From contig NZ_BMTD01000005.1 of assembly GCF_014649495.1 (NCBI RefSeq), positions 124,001 to 188,000 on the forward strand: 64,000 bases of DNA, in the 5' to 3' direction. Below the pieces are notes generated by a model that did not search any database, had not been told where the DNA came from, and was given only the letters and a program-made list of their open reading frames with translations. Position 1 is the first letter of the stretch. Each line of letters opens with the position of its first letter. Origin of the DNA: Streptomyces filipinensis (lineage in GTDB: Bacteria; Actinomycetota; Actinomycetes; Streptomycetales; Streptomycetaceae). Of this stretch, positions 1 through 8,139 are shown piece by piece. The position numbers and the translations under genes are program-made.

Positions 1-237
1 GTAGCCGATGAGCAGGACCAGCGAGCCGCCGATCGCCGCGCCCCAGGTGTAGAGGTCGAAGAAGTGCTTCTCCACGGGGCGGTCGAGGAAGCGGGCGGAG
101 AGCCAGCCGCCGACGAAGGCGCCGGCGACGCCGATGACGGTGGTGCCGATCAGCCCGCCCGGGTCGCGGCCGGGCAGCAGCACCTTGGCGACGGCTCCGG
201 CGAGCAGGCCGAGGATGATCCAGCCGATGATGCCCAC
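1..237 (-). CDS. GlsB/YeaQ/YmgE-type membrane protein (3' end outside window)
   Basis: Reading from a GTG at 237, the product starts VGIIGWIILGLLAGAVAKVL and runs off the left edge after 79 codons. It has the glycine-rich helical hairpins of the transglycosylase-associated (GlsB/YeaQ/YmgE) family: a first helix ending in AGAVAK, the segment PGRDPGGLIGTTVIGVAGAF, then a last helix GGSLVLLIGY, which is usually close to the C-terminus, so only a few residues are probably missing. The start is supported by GGAGGA at 245-250. These are small inner-membrane proteins linked to stress responses; their biochemical role is unknown. The upstream region shared with the divergent TerD-like gene carries two TTGCGCAA palindromes. 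Confidence 0.85.
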   Translation of the reverse strand, partial: MGIIGWIILGLLAGAVAKVLLPGRDPGGLIGTTVIGVAGAFVGGWLSARFLDRPVEKHFFDLYTWGAAIGGSLVLLIGY

Positions 238-303
238 GGTGTTGTCCTCCAGTCAGGTCGAGATCCGCGCCGAGTGCTCCGGACGCCGACGCTTGGTTTG
301 CTT

Positions 304-315
304 GCTTGCGCAAGC
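304..315. promoter_or_regulatory. TTGCGCAA palindrome upstream of glsB-like gene
   Basis: A perfect 12-bp palindrome, GCTTGCGCAAGC, lies about 70 bp upstream of the GlsB-like start. On the minus strand the core is followed by further GCAAGC-like sequence. The same core occurs at 397-406, 2311-2318 and 4420-4427. Operator function is inferred from the symmetry and repetition. Confidence 0.5.
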
Positions 316-396
316 CTAGGTGGTCTTCGGGGCGGTCGGGCAAGCCGAGTTGGCTCCTGGTGACGACCCGTCGAAGTTCTGCTACAGGATTAAGAC

Positions 397-406
397 ATTG
401 CGCAAT
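397..406. promoter_or_regulatory. TTGCGCAA palindrome upstream of TerD-like gene
   Basis: The perfect 10-bp palindrome ATTGCGCAAT sits about 75 bp upstream of the TerD-like ATG, in a locally A/T-richer stretch suited to a promoter. It is the second of four copies in the first 4.4 kb. Confidence 0.5.
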
Positions 407-480
407 CCGGGAACTGAGAGTGACTCAGGAGCGTTGGTCATGACGGATGCGGGACGTGTGAGCGGCTGTGGAGGACGTGG

Positions 481-1698
481 ATGAGTGTGTCCCTGACCAA
501 GGGCGGCAATGTGTCGCTCAGCAGGCAGGCCCCCGGACTGACCGCGGTGACGGTCGGGCTGGGCTGGCAGGCGAACACCGGGTGTGAACCGGACGCCGGC
601 GCCCTGCTCTGCGAGGCCTCGGGCAAGGTGCTGTCCGACGAGCACTTCGTCTTCTCCGGCAACCCGAGCAGTCCCGAGGGTTCGGTCCGCCACGGGGGCG
701 GCGGCGGCCCGGCCGACGGAGACGACCAGCGGATCCAGATCGACCTGACCAGGGTCCCGGATCAGGCCGAGAAGATCGTCTTCCTGGTGTCCCGCTACGA
801 GGGCGCCGGCCGCGGCCAGCCCCTCGCGCCGGTGCGCCGGGCGTACATCCGCGTGCTCGACCAGGAGAGCAGCACCGAACTGGCCCGGTACGACCTCGCG
901 GCCGACGGCCCGTCGGCCGAGACCGCCCTGGTCTTCGGCGAGTTGTACCGGCATGGCGCGGAGTGGAAGTTCCGTGCGGTCGGCCAGGGTTACGCCTCGG
1001 GGCTCGCCGGCATCGCCGCCGACTACGGCGTCACGGTGCCGCGGGACACGCCCGCTAAGCCGGCCCCGGCCGCCGCGCCGGCCCCGGCCGCCGCGCCGGC
1101 CCCGGCCTCGCCTCCCGGGCAGAACCCGCTTCCTCCTCCCGCCCCGGGCCCGGCCCCGGTCACCGCACCGCGGACGAGCACCGGGACGTATGCGCCGCCC
1201 GTCCCGCCGGCCCCACCGGTCGCCGCCCCGTCGGCCCCGGCGTACCCCACGTCCCCGCAACCCACCGGGAGTTCCACCGTGACCTGTTTCTTCGACCCCC
1301 AGCACGGCCCGGGCGTCGTGACCGTGACCTGGTCCCCGCAGTGGGGCGTACCCCGGCCCGTCCAGACCTGCGGCGCCTGCGCGCAGCGCGTCCAGACCAC
1401 GCCGCCGCCCTTCTACACCCCGCCCCAGCAGGGCTATCCGCAACAGGGTTATCCCCAGCAGGGTTATCCCGAGCAGGGTTATTCCCACCAGGGCTATCCC
1501 CACCAGGGACATCCCCATCAGGGATACGCGCAGCCGTACGAGGACCACGACCACCACCAGCAGGGCGGCGGCCGGCGCTTCGGCGCGGGTGCGCTCATCG
1601 GGGCCGGCGCGGCGGGCCTCATCGGTGGCGCGCTGCTCAACGAGGCGTTCGACGACGACGAGCCGGACGTCGAGGTCAACAACTACTACGAGGAGTGA
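481..1698 (+). CDS. TerD-family protein with long Pro-rich, GYPQQ-repeat and glycine-zipper tail
   Basis: The first ~190 residues form a TerD/TerE domain. It starts MSVSLTKGGNVSLSR and includes the acidic calcium-binding-type segments usual in this family, such as the DDQRIQIDL region. TerD proteins are cytoplasmic Ca-binding stress proteins associated with tellurite resistance and, in Streptomyces, development. Unlike a plain TerD (~190 aa), this one has a further ~210 residues: a Pro/Ala-rich linker (~195-260), a segment with a CGAC pair (~298-301), seven tandem 5-residue QQGYP-type repeats (~316-350), a His-rich stretch, a glycine-zipper-like hydrophobic segment (GALIGAGAAGLIGGALL) and an acidic end. 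The tail could mediate self-assembly or membrane association. The gene stands alone on its strand and carries a TTGCGCAA site upstream. Confidence 0.85.
   Translation: MSVSLTKGGNVSLSRQAPGLTAVTVGLGWQANTGCEPDAGALLCEASGKVLSDEHFVFSGNPSSPEGSVRHGGGGGPADGDDQRIQIDLTRVPDQAEKIVFLVSRYEGAGRGQPLAPVRRAYIRVLDQESSTELARYDLAADGPSAETALVFGELYRHGAEWKFRAVGQGYASGLAGIAADYGVTVPRDTPAKPAPAAAPAPAAAPAPASPPGQNPLPPPAPGPAPVTAPRTSTGTYAPPVPPAPPVAAPSAPAYPTSPQPTGSSTVTCFFDPQHGPGVVTVTWSPQWGVPRPVQTCGACAQRVQTTPPPFYTPPQQGYPQQGYPQQGYPEQGYSHQGYPHQGHPHQGYAQPYEDHDHHQQGGGRRFGAGALIGAGAAGLIGGALLNEAFDDDEPDVEVNNYYEE
1426..1530 (+). repeat. Seven in-frame 15-bp repeats (QQGYP units)
   Basis: Seven consecutive 15-bp units (1426, 1441, 1456, 1471, 1486, 1501, 1516) encode QQGYP, QQGYP, QQGYP, EQGYS, HQGYP, HQGHP and HQGYA inside the TerD-like gene. 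Copy number in such coding repeats is prone to vary between strains. Confidence 0.9.
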
Positions 1699-1789
1699 CC
1701 CCGCCAGCGTGAGGCCCCTGGAGCCGGGCGCCTACACTGGGTGGGCGCGTGTGCGTCGGCTGTGACGAGGGCGGGGACGGGAGAGGACC

Positions 1790-2152
1790 GTGACGGAGAA
1801 CGCCGCTGGCTTCCAGGACCCGCCGGCCGAGGTGCTGGCGGAGGCCGCGGCGGCGTTCGGACTGCTCGCCTCTCCCGCCCGGCTGCACCTGATGTGGGCC
1901 TTGTCGCAGCGGGAGAGCGACGTCACACATCTCGCGGACCGGGTGGGCGGCGCGCTGCCCGCGGTCAGCCAGCACCTGGCGAAGCTGAAGCTCGCCGGAC
2001 TCGTCCGCTCCCGCCGCGAAGGCCGACGCCAGGTCTACTACATCGACGATCCCGACGTCGTGACCCTGGTCCGCGTGATGGTGGGACAACTGACCGCCCG
2101 CGTGCAGCACACCTCGCTCCCCGTCCAGGGGCTGCGCGGGCTCGGGGGCTGA
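1790..2152 (+). CDS. ArsR/SmtB-family winged-helix regulator
   Basis: A 120-residue protein from a GTG at 1790, with a GAGAGGA ribosome binding site. Residues ~20-95 form the ArsR winged helix: SPARLHLMWAL, DVTHLADRVG, then the recognition helix PAVSQHLAKLKLAGLV and the wing RSRREGRRQVYYI. These dimeric repressors usually release DNA on binding metal. This protein lacks the alpha-3 CxC metal site, and its alpha-5 region (DDPDVVTLVRVMVG) lacks the usual DxH ligand pair, so the signal may be another metal site or not a metal at all. It sits among genes preceded by TTGCGCAA palindromes and is the obvious local candidate to bind them, although no copy lies directly in front of its own start. Confidence 0.85.
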   Translation: MTENAAGFQDPPAEVLAEAAAAFGLLASPARLHLMWALSQRESDVTHLADRVGGALPAVSQHLAKLKLAGLVRSRREGRRQVYYIDDPDVVTLVRVMVGQLTARVQHTSLPVQGLRGLGG

Positions 2153-2310
2153 CGGCACCGGCCGTTCTCACCCACACCCGGTTCCTTTCTTATGCAGGAC
2201 GCGTAGACTCCCGCTCCCGTACCGCCCCGGGTCCGCTTGGCGATTCCATGAGATGCCTCACCTGTGAATCGCGTGTGGATCCGTGCTGTTCGGGTCACAG
2301 GTTTGTTAGA

Positions 2311-2318
2311 TTGCGCAA
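2311..2318. promoter_or_regulatory. TTGCGCAA palindrome upstream of LytR-CpsA-Psr gene
   Basis: The 8-bp palindrome TTGCGCAA is followed within 6 bp by ACGCAAGCAA, which repeats the half-site. It lies about 115 bp upstream of the LCP start, in the only A/T-rich part of the 279-bp gap between the ArsR-like gene and the LCP gene. Confidence 0.5.
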
Positions 2319-2431
2319 CTACGCAAGCAAGGTGGAGCGACGCGCTTCGCCCGCCCGTACACCGCCGCGCGGGCCAGGCCGTACACCCCACGGCCCGGCC
2401 TGAGGGGCCCGACCCTTCAGGGGAGTGGGAG

Positions 2432-4138
2432 ATGAGCGACCCGTGGGACGGGCCCGCCGGCCAGGCCACCCGCAGCCGTGGTGCGCGGGTGCCCGGACAG
2501 CGGGCGGGCGAGCCCGACGGGCCGCGTCCTGCGGGCGGCCGGGCCGCGGCCCGGGTGGCCGCCCGCTCCGGCGGCGGCAGGCGGGGGCACCGGGCCCGTC
2601 CGGGGGGCCGCGGCAGGCGGGTACTTAAGGTCCTCGCAATCAGCCTCTCGACCGCCATCGTGGTCACGGCGGGCGCGGGCTGGTGGTTCTACGAGCACCT
2701 GAACGGCAACATCCACAGCCTCTCGCTCGACGGCAAGGGCGGCAGCGAGAAGGCCGACGCGTTCGGCCGCACCCCGATCAACATCCTGGTCATGGGCTCG
2801 GACGGCCGCACCAGCGCGGCGGACTGCAAGCTCGGCGGCGGCTGCTCGAAGACCGGGGTGCAGACCGGCAGCAACGCGGACGTGCAGATGGTGGTGCACA
2901 TATCCGCCGACCGCTCCAACGCGACGGTGATGAGCATCCCCCGGGACACCATGACCAAGGTCCCGGCCTGCAAGGACAGCGAGACGGGCCAGTCCACGTC
3001 CGGGTACTACGGCCAGATCAACAGCGCGCTGCAGTACGGCCCCGCCTGCCAGGTGGCCACCGTCCACCAGCTCACGGGGATCCCGATCGACCACTTCGTC
3101 AAGCTCGACTTCTCCGGCGTGGTGAAGATGTCCGACGCGGTCGGCGGTGTCTCCGTCTGCGTCACCGACGACGTCTACGACACCTACTCGCACCTGAAGT
3201 TGTCCAAGGGATCCCACACCCTCAAGGGCGTCGCGGCCCTGGAGTTCGTCCGCTCCCGGCACGGCTTCGGCGACGGCAGCGACCTGGGCCGTACGATCTC
3301 CCAGCACATCTTCCTCAGCGCGATGATCCGCAACTTCAAGAGCGCGGGGACGCTCACCGACCCCAGTGCCGTCTACGACCTGGCCGACGCCGCCACCAAG
3401 GCGCTGACCGTGGACGACGGACTGGGCAGCGTGAAGAAGCTGATCTCGCTCGCGTCGGACGTGAACAAGGTGCCGACGAAGCGGATGACGTTCACGACGA
3501 TGCAGACGGCCGCCGACCCGAACAACAAGGACCGGGTCGTCGTGGGCTCGGGTGCCAGGACCCTGTTCTCCACCATCGCCAACGACCAGTCGCTGACCAC
3601 CGACTCCGGCAAGAAGTCCGCCGCGGCCTCGGCGACCGCGAAGGCCACCGCCCCGGCCGTACCGGCGTCGCGGATCGCCGTCACGGTCGAGAACGGCACA
3701 TCGGTCACCGGCCGTGCCTCGGACATCGCGACCGCGCTGACCGACCAGGGCTTCAGTACCGCCACCACCACGGCCAACGCCCCGAGCCCCGCGGCGACCA
3801 CCACCCTGACCTACGGCCCCGGCCAGAAGGACGAGGCCAAGACGGCCGCGAAGGCGCTCGGGCTGTCCTCCGCGCACCTGAAGCAGGGCACCGGCACCGG
3901 CCTGACCCTGGTCATCGGCAGCGACTGGCCGAGCGGCACCGGCTACCCGGGCGGCAGCTCCTCGTCCGCGCCCGCCGACACCCAGGACGCCGTCGGAGGC
4001 GCCCACGCCTCCACCGCCGACCAGGCCAAGACCTGTGCCAAGGTCAGCCCCTACAGGACGGTCACCTACAACGGTGTGTCGATGACCCCGGCCCAGGCCT
4101 ACAAGGCGGCACGCGGCAAGCCCGACTCCGACGCCTGA
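2432..4138 (+). CDS. LytR-CpsA-Psr (LCP) family protein with LytR C-terminal domain
   Basis: I start this at ATG 2432, 8 bp after GGGGAGTGGG, giving 568 residues; an upstream in-frame start at 2264 would add low-complexity sequence with no ribosome binding site. Order: basic Gly/Arg/Pro-rich cytoplasmic tail (1-65), one transmembrane helix (~67-88), LCP domain (~113-275) with INILVMGSDGR and the signature SIPRDT, then a LytR_C domain (~412-500) and a Ser/Thr-rich end. LCP enzymes attach glycopolymers such as teichoic or teichuronic acids to peptidoglycan on the outer face of the membrane. Several cysteine pairs in the LCP domain (for example CKLGGGC) may form disulfides. It converges on the small gene 4169-4402 across a hairpin. 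Confidence 0.92.
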   Translation: MSDPWDGPAGQATRSRGARVPGQRAGEPDGPRPAGGRAAARVAARSGGGRRGHRARPGGRGRRVLKVLAISLSTAIVVTAGAGWWFYEHLNGNIHSLSLDGKGGSEKADAFGRTPINILVMGSDGRTSAADCKLGGGCSKTGVQTGSNADVQMVVHISADRSNATVMSIPRDTMTKVPACKDSETGQSTSGYYGQINSALQYGPACQVATVHQLTGIPIDHFVKLDFSGVVKMSDAVGGVSVCVTDDVYDTYSHLKLSKGSHTLKGVAALEFVRSRHGFGDGSDLGRTISQHIFLSAMIRNFKSAGTLTDPSAVYDLADAATKALTVDDGLGSVKKLISLASDVNKVPTKRMTFTTMQTAADPNNKDRVVVGSGARTLFSTIANDQSLTTDSGKKSAAASATAKATAPAVPASRIAVTVENGTSVTGRASDIATALTDQGFSTATTTANAPSPAATTTLTYGPGQKDEAKTAAKALGLSSAHLKQGTGTGLTLVIGSDWPSGTGYPGGSSSSAPADTQDAVGGAHASTADQAKTCAKVSPYRTVTYNGVSMTPAQAYKAARGKPDSDA

Positions 4139-4173
4139 CCGCCGCGACGCACCCCGCGCGTCGGCCGGTCAGG
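4134..4173. terminator. Bidirectional hairpin between convergent genes
   Basis: CCTGACCG...GCGACGC pairs imperfectly with GCGTCGG...CCGGTCAGG across a short loop. The outer arms contain the stop codons of both flanking genes (TGA at 4136-4138, and the reverse-strand TGA at 4169-4171). The position suits a shared terminator. Confidence 0.55.
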
Positions 4174-4402
4174 GGCTGGCGACGTCGAAGCCGTACCGCA
4201 GGGGCTCGGTGATGACGGTGTAGTCGCGGCGGTACAGGTACACCGCCTCCGCGCGTATACCCCCGGGCGGTGCGGCCTCGACCGGGCAGGGGCACGTCAC
4301 CTGGATCACGCGCGGCCGGTCGGAGACCTTCATGCGCAGCCCGTCCGCCGGCCCGCCGTCGAGTACGGCGGCCTCCCAACCCGTCACTTCGGTAGTGTCC
4401 AC
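4169..4402 (-). CDS. Small conserved-type hypothetical protein
   Basis: A 77-residue protein (MDTTEVTGWEAAVLDGGPAD ... YGFDVASP). It has no transmembrane segment or signal peptide. A CPCP motif (~37-40) and a run of aromatic and charged residues near the C-terminus (YLYRRDYTVITEPLRYGF) suggest a small soluble beta-rich fold. I do not recognise the family. Its start region holds A/T-rich sequence and a TTGCGCAA palindrome at 4420-4427, so it may belong to the same regulon as its neighbours. Confidence 0.7.
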   Translation of the reverse strand: MDTTEVTGWEAAVLDGGPADGLRMKVSDRPRVIQVTCPCPVEAAPPGGIRAEAVYLYRRDYTVITEPLRYGFDVASP

Positions 4403-4419
4403 GATGCAAATTTTACGGG

Positions 4420-4427
4420 TTGCGCAA
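4420..4427. promoter_or_regulatory. TTGCGCAA palindrome upstream of small hypothetical gene
   Basis: TTGCGCAA lies 18 bp upstream of the ATG at 4402 (minus strand), inside an A/T-rich run that is probably the promoter. It is the fourth copy of the motif. Confidence 0.5.
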
Positions 4428-4468
4428 GTTTTGAGTCGGTGAGTCGGATCACTGGGACGCCGGCCTGG

Positions 4469-5338
4469 CTATGCGGGCCGTTGCGAGGCCGCCGCTTCGG
4501 GGCGCAGATCGGCCAGGCCCAGCGGGTGGGCCGGGGGACCGGCGAGGGCGATGCGGGAGGTCGTCCGAAGGTCGGGACCGACGTGGAGCAGTTCGCCGGG
4601 CGCCATGAGCTGCCAGTGCGGGCTCTCGTCCATGCGCTCGCTGGCCACCACGACGGACGGACGATCACCGAGGTGCGCCGAGCGCACCCGCAGACGGCCG
4701 TCCCGTCCGGTGTGGTCCAGATGCCGCGACCCCTGGTGACCGCCCGCCGGGCGCCGTAGGACGTACAACTCGTGGGTGGCGGGATAGCGCAGGGCCCACA
4801 GCTCCCGGGCGGTGACGAGGACGATGTTGAGCGCGAACAGGGGCAGGTTCCCGGCGACCCAGCGTGCCGCCGACTCCAGGCCGGCGGACACGTCCCCGCC
4901 GTGTGCCGCGGTCTCCCGTGTGACCAGGGCGAAGAAGCGCTCGGAGTCGGTGTCGCCGTGCACCAGCGAGCGGTCCTCGCCCAGGTGGCGGTCGAGTTCG
5001 TCGAGTCCCTCGATCACCCCGTTGTGGGCGAAGAGCCGCCCGTGCTGCTCGAAGGGATGCGTGTTGCGCACGTCCAGTCCGCCGGTCGAGGCGTAGCGGA
5101 TGTGTGCGAGGAAGGTGGCCGACTCCACCTCCCGGGCCTCCCTGGCGAAGACCCGGTCCTCATAGGCCGCGATCGGCGCCTTGTGCACCTGAGGCGTGCC
5201 GTCCGCGTCGAAGTGGCCGAGCCCGGTGCCGTCGGGTTCGCGGTGACTCTGCACGCTGAGACTGTCGGGAGCGTCCAGCAGCCAGAACGTGGCGCGGCTG
5301 CGGAGCGGGGAACTGATCAGCCCGAACAGTCGGCACAC
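4469..5338 (-). CDS. Class II glutamine amidotransferase (Gn-AT, YafJ/EgtC-like)
   Basis: GTG at 5338 with GAGGAGGATG just upstream gives 289 residues starting V-C-R-L-F-G-L. After Met removal, Cys2 is the N-terminal nucleophile of the Ntn glutaminase fold. Other family marks are HIRYASTGG (~97), HPFEQHGRLFAHNGVIEG (~111-128) and HGDTDSERFFAL (~144). The protein ends after the glutaminase domain, so it hydrolyses glutamine for an unidentified partner or acts on a gamma-glutamyl compound, as EgtC does. No ergothioneine genes are adjacent. Longer readings that begin upstream have no ribosome binding site and no family similarity. Confidence 0.88.
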   Translation of the reverse strand: MCRLFGLISSPLRSRATFWLLDAPDSLSVQSHREPDGTGLGHFDADGTPQVHKAPIAAYEDRVFAREAREVESATFLAHIRYASTGGLDVRNTHPFEQHGRLFAHNGVIEGLDELDRHLGEDRSLVHGDTDSERFFALVTRETAAHGGDVSAGLESAARWVAGNLPLFALNIVLVTARELWALRYPATHELYVLRRPAGGHQGSRHLDHTGRDGRLRVRSAHLGDRPSVVVASERMDESPHWQLMAPGELLHVGPDLRTTSRIALAGPPAHPLGLADLRPEAAASQRPA

Positions 5339-5508
5339 GGCATCCTCCTCGTCGCCCGTCCTCCGCCGGGGCCCGCAGCGGGGGCGCCCGGACGCCCATG
5401 GTCCCGCGCGGTCGACGATTCCGCACGCGGCGCGCGCGGCCGGTGTCCCGGCCCCGCACCCGCCCCCTGGGAGCGTCGGCCGGTCCCGGCCGAGAGCCGC
5501 GGAGGCCC

Positions 5509-5730
5509 TCAACCCACGGGGCGTGGCGCCGAGTCGAGTACCAGGTCGAGGGCGGCGAGCGCTTGCGCCACGGTGCGGTCCGACAGGGAGACGAACGGCC
5601 GGTACCGGTCCCCAGGGCCGAGCAGTCCGCCCGAGCCCAGGCGGAACAGCGGCAGAAGCCGCCCCGTGACAGGAGCCACACGCGTCGCCCGGAACTCGCC
5701 TTTTCCCCGGCCCGACTTCTGATGCGTCAC
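5509..5730 (-). pseudogene. Short ORF, possible remnant of an SDR39U1/TIGR01777-type epimerase
   Basis: A 73-residue frame from GTG 5730 contains GRLLPLFRLGSGGLLGPGDR followed by YRPFVSLSDRTVAQALAALD. This resembles the middle of TIGR01777-type NAD-dependent epimerases, where a GLARLGLGGPVAGGAQYVSW-type stretch occurs; an intact relative lies at 20885-21877. There is no Rossmann fold before it and no C-terminal domain after it. It may be a decayed fragment or a chance similarity. The rest of 5339-5777 shows nothing I can call. Confidence 0.3.
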
Positions 5731-5777
5731 GGCGCCGTCCGGGCGCCGCGCGACGACAGGAACGAAAGAGGCGGTTG

Positions 5778-6026
5778 ATGGACGACGAGCCCAGGCGATC
5801 CGGCTCGGGCGCGGCAGGGGCGTGGCGCAAGGCCGTACCGCCGCCCGCCCTGTGCGGCTTCCTGCTCCTGCTGGCGCTGATGTTCACGGTGGCGTACGCC
5901 GTCGGCGCGGCCGCCGGGCCCGTCGCACCCGGTCTGCACGGCACCGGATCCGGCGGTGCCGGCGACGGCGGTCCGGGCGACGGGGACATGGACATGGGCG
6001 GGATGCACGGGGGAGCCGGCCGATGA
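5778..6026 (+). CDS. Small membrane protein with Met/Gly/Asp-rich C-terminus
   Basis: 82 residues from ATG 5778 (GAGG at 5767-5770). Residues ~23-45 form one hydrophobic helix (LCGFLLLLALMFTVAYAVGA). The short C-terminal tail ends DGDMDMGGMHGGAGR, a Met/His/Asp cluster of the kind that binds copper. It overlaps the next gene by ATGA and so is translationally coupled to the copper ATPase frame. It probably acts with the ATPase in copper handling at the membrane. I do not recognise a named family. Confidence 0.75.
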   Translation: MDDEPRRSGSGAAGAWRKAVPPPALCGFLLLLALMFTVAYAVGAAAGPVAPGLHGTGSGGAGDGGPGDGDMDMGGMHGGAGR

Positions 6027-8139
6027 CCACGCACTCCGCCGCCCCCCTGACGACAACCGACCTGACCGTCGGCGGCATGACCTGTGCGGCCTGCGTCAGG
6101 CGCGTCGAGAAGAAACTCGGCAGACTCGACGGTGTCACGGCGACCGTCAACCTGGCCACCGGGCGTGCCCGGGTCAGCCATCCGCCGCACATCGCCCCCG
6201 CCGAACTCGTCGAGGCCGTACAGCGGGCCGGCTACACGGCCGTGGTGCCCGAGCCGGTGAAGGAACGACAAGACGCGGACGGCGCGGACGGCGCGGACGC
6301 CGAGACCGGGGCTTCCGGGGAACGGGACCGGCTCCTGGTCACCGCGCTGCTCGCGATGCCGGTCCTGGTGCTCTCGATGGTGCTCCCGGGATGCGTATGC
6401 CGTTCACCCTGGTGCCCTCCGCGGCGGACGGGCCCGCGCACCTCTACCTGGAAGCCGCCGTCGGCGTCCCCCTGTTCGTACTGGCGGGCCGGTACCTGGA
6501 GGCCCGGGGCCGGCGCGGGACCGGGGCGGCCCTGCGCTCGCTCGCCCAACTCACGGTCAAGGAGGTGGCCGTACGCGAAGGCGTCACCGAACGGCTCATC
6601 CCCGCCGAGGATCTGGGCGTCGGGCAGGTCTTCGTCGTGCGTCCCGGCGAACGGGTCGCCACCGACGGGGAGGTGACGCAGGGCAGCTCCGCCCTGGACG
6701 TCTCCCTGGTGACCGGCGAGAGCGGGCCCGTGGAGGCCGGGCCGGGCGCGGCCGTGGTCGGGGGCGCCGTCAACCGCGGTGGACTGCTGTTCGTACGGGC
6801 CACCGCGGTCGGCGCCGACACCCGGCTCGCCCACATCACACGGATGGTGACCGAGGCCCAGGCCGGCAAGGCGCGGGCACAGCGGCTCGCCGACGCCGTG
6901 GCGGGTGTCTTCGTGCCGGTCGTCCTGGTGCTGGCCGTCACGACACTCGGGTTCTGGCTGGGTGCCGGAGCCGATCCGCAGGCGGCCGTCACGGCGTGCG
7001 TGGCCGTGCTCGTGGTGGCCTGCCCCTGCGCGCTCGGACTGGCGACCCCGACCGCGCTGATGGCCGCCACGGGCCGGGGTGCCCAGCTCGGCGTACTCGT
7101 CACCGGCCCGCAGGCTCTGGAGGGACTGCGGCACCTGGACGCGGTCGTCCTGGACAAGACCGGCACCCTCACCGACGGCCGGATGGCCGTCGCCCGCGTC
7201 ACCGCCGCACCGGACGGCCTCGGCGCCGAGGCGGCCCTGCGCCTGGCCGGGGCCGTCGAACAGGGCTCGGAGCATCCGCTGGGCCGGGCGCTCGTGGCGT
7301 ACGCGCGCGAGAACGCGTCCCGGCCGCCGGCCACCACGGCCGAGGAGACGCCCCGGGGCGGGCGGGCACGAGGTCCCGCCCTGCCCGAGGTGACGGACTT
7401 CAGGGCCCTGCCGGGGCTCGGCGTGCGAGGCCGGGTCGAGGGACGGCTGGTCGAAGTCCTGGCCCCTGACGGCGCCTTGCCCGGCACGCTCGCGTCGGCG
7501 CTGACCCTGGCCGAGGCCGCCAGCCGCACACCCGTCCTCGTCCGTGTCGACGGCGTCGCCGAGGCACTGATCGAGCTCGGGGACACCGTGCGCTCCGGCA
7601 GCTACCGGGCCGTCCACCGGCTGCGGCGCCTCGGCATACGCCCGGTGCTCGCCACCGGTGACCGGGAAGGCCCGGCCACCGCCGTCGCGTCGGAGCTGGG
7701 CATCGAGGAGACCCACGCCCGCTGCACCCCCGAGGACAAGGCCGACCTCGTACGCGCACTTCAGGAACGTGGCTGCCGGGTGGCGGTGGTGGGGGACGGC
7801 GTGAACGACGCGGCCGCCCTGGCCCACGCAGACCTCGGCATCGCGCTCGGCGGCGGAACGGACGTGGCGATGGGCGCCGCCGACGTGACCCTCGTGCGGG
7901 GCGACATCGACGCGCTCGCCGACGCGGTACGGCTGGCCCGGCGCACCCTGGGCACGATCCGCGCGAACCTCGTGTGGGCCTTCGGCTACAACGTCGTCAC
8001 CCTCCCGCTCGCCATGACCGGCCTGCTCACCCCGATGCTCGCCGCGGCGGCCATGTCGGCCAGCTCCCTGCTGGTCGTCGGCCACAGCCTGCGGCTGCGC
8101 GCCTGGCAGCCCTCACCCGCCCGGAGGACCACCCCATGA
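6023..8139 (+). pseudogene. copA-like: Copper-translocating P1B-type ATPase (CopA-like), disrupted by internal deletion and frameshift
   Basis: The 5' part (6023 to ~6385) encodes an HMA domain with GMTCAAC (~19-25) and a first hydrophobic segment ending LVLSMV. From ~6391 the similarity continues in a different frame (MRMPFTLVPSA...) to 8139. That part holds the LYLEAAVGVPLFVLAGRYLE helix, the TGES loop, the CPC motif (VACPCALGLATP), DKTGT phosphorylation site, SEHPLGRAL and GDGVNDAAALAHAD. From memory of intact actinobacterial CopA proteins, about 60-70 residues covering two transmembrane helices are missing at the junction. A protein could start at ATG 6391, but without the HMA domain and early helices. 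The normal role is export of Cu(I). The deletion is too large for a single sequencing error. Confidence 0.8.

Noticed and set aside
2683..4212. Long plus-strand frame and minus-strand frame 2417-4006 over the LCP gene
   Set aside because: Both are Arg/Gly/Asp-rich shadow frames of a gene with clear LCP and LytR_C motifs in the other frame.
6023..8139. Programmed ribosomal frameshift as in E. coli copA
   Set aside because: The frame change coincides with loss of about two transmembrane helices compared with intact homologues, so decay by deletion explains it better. No slippery sequence is seen.
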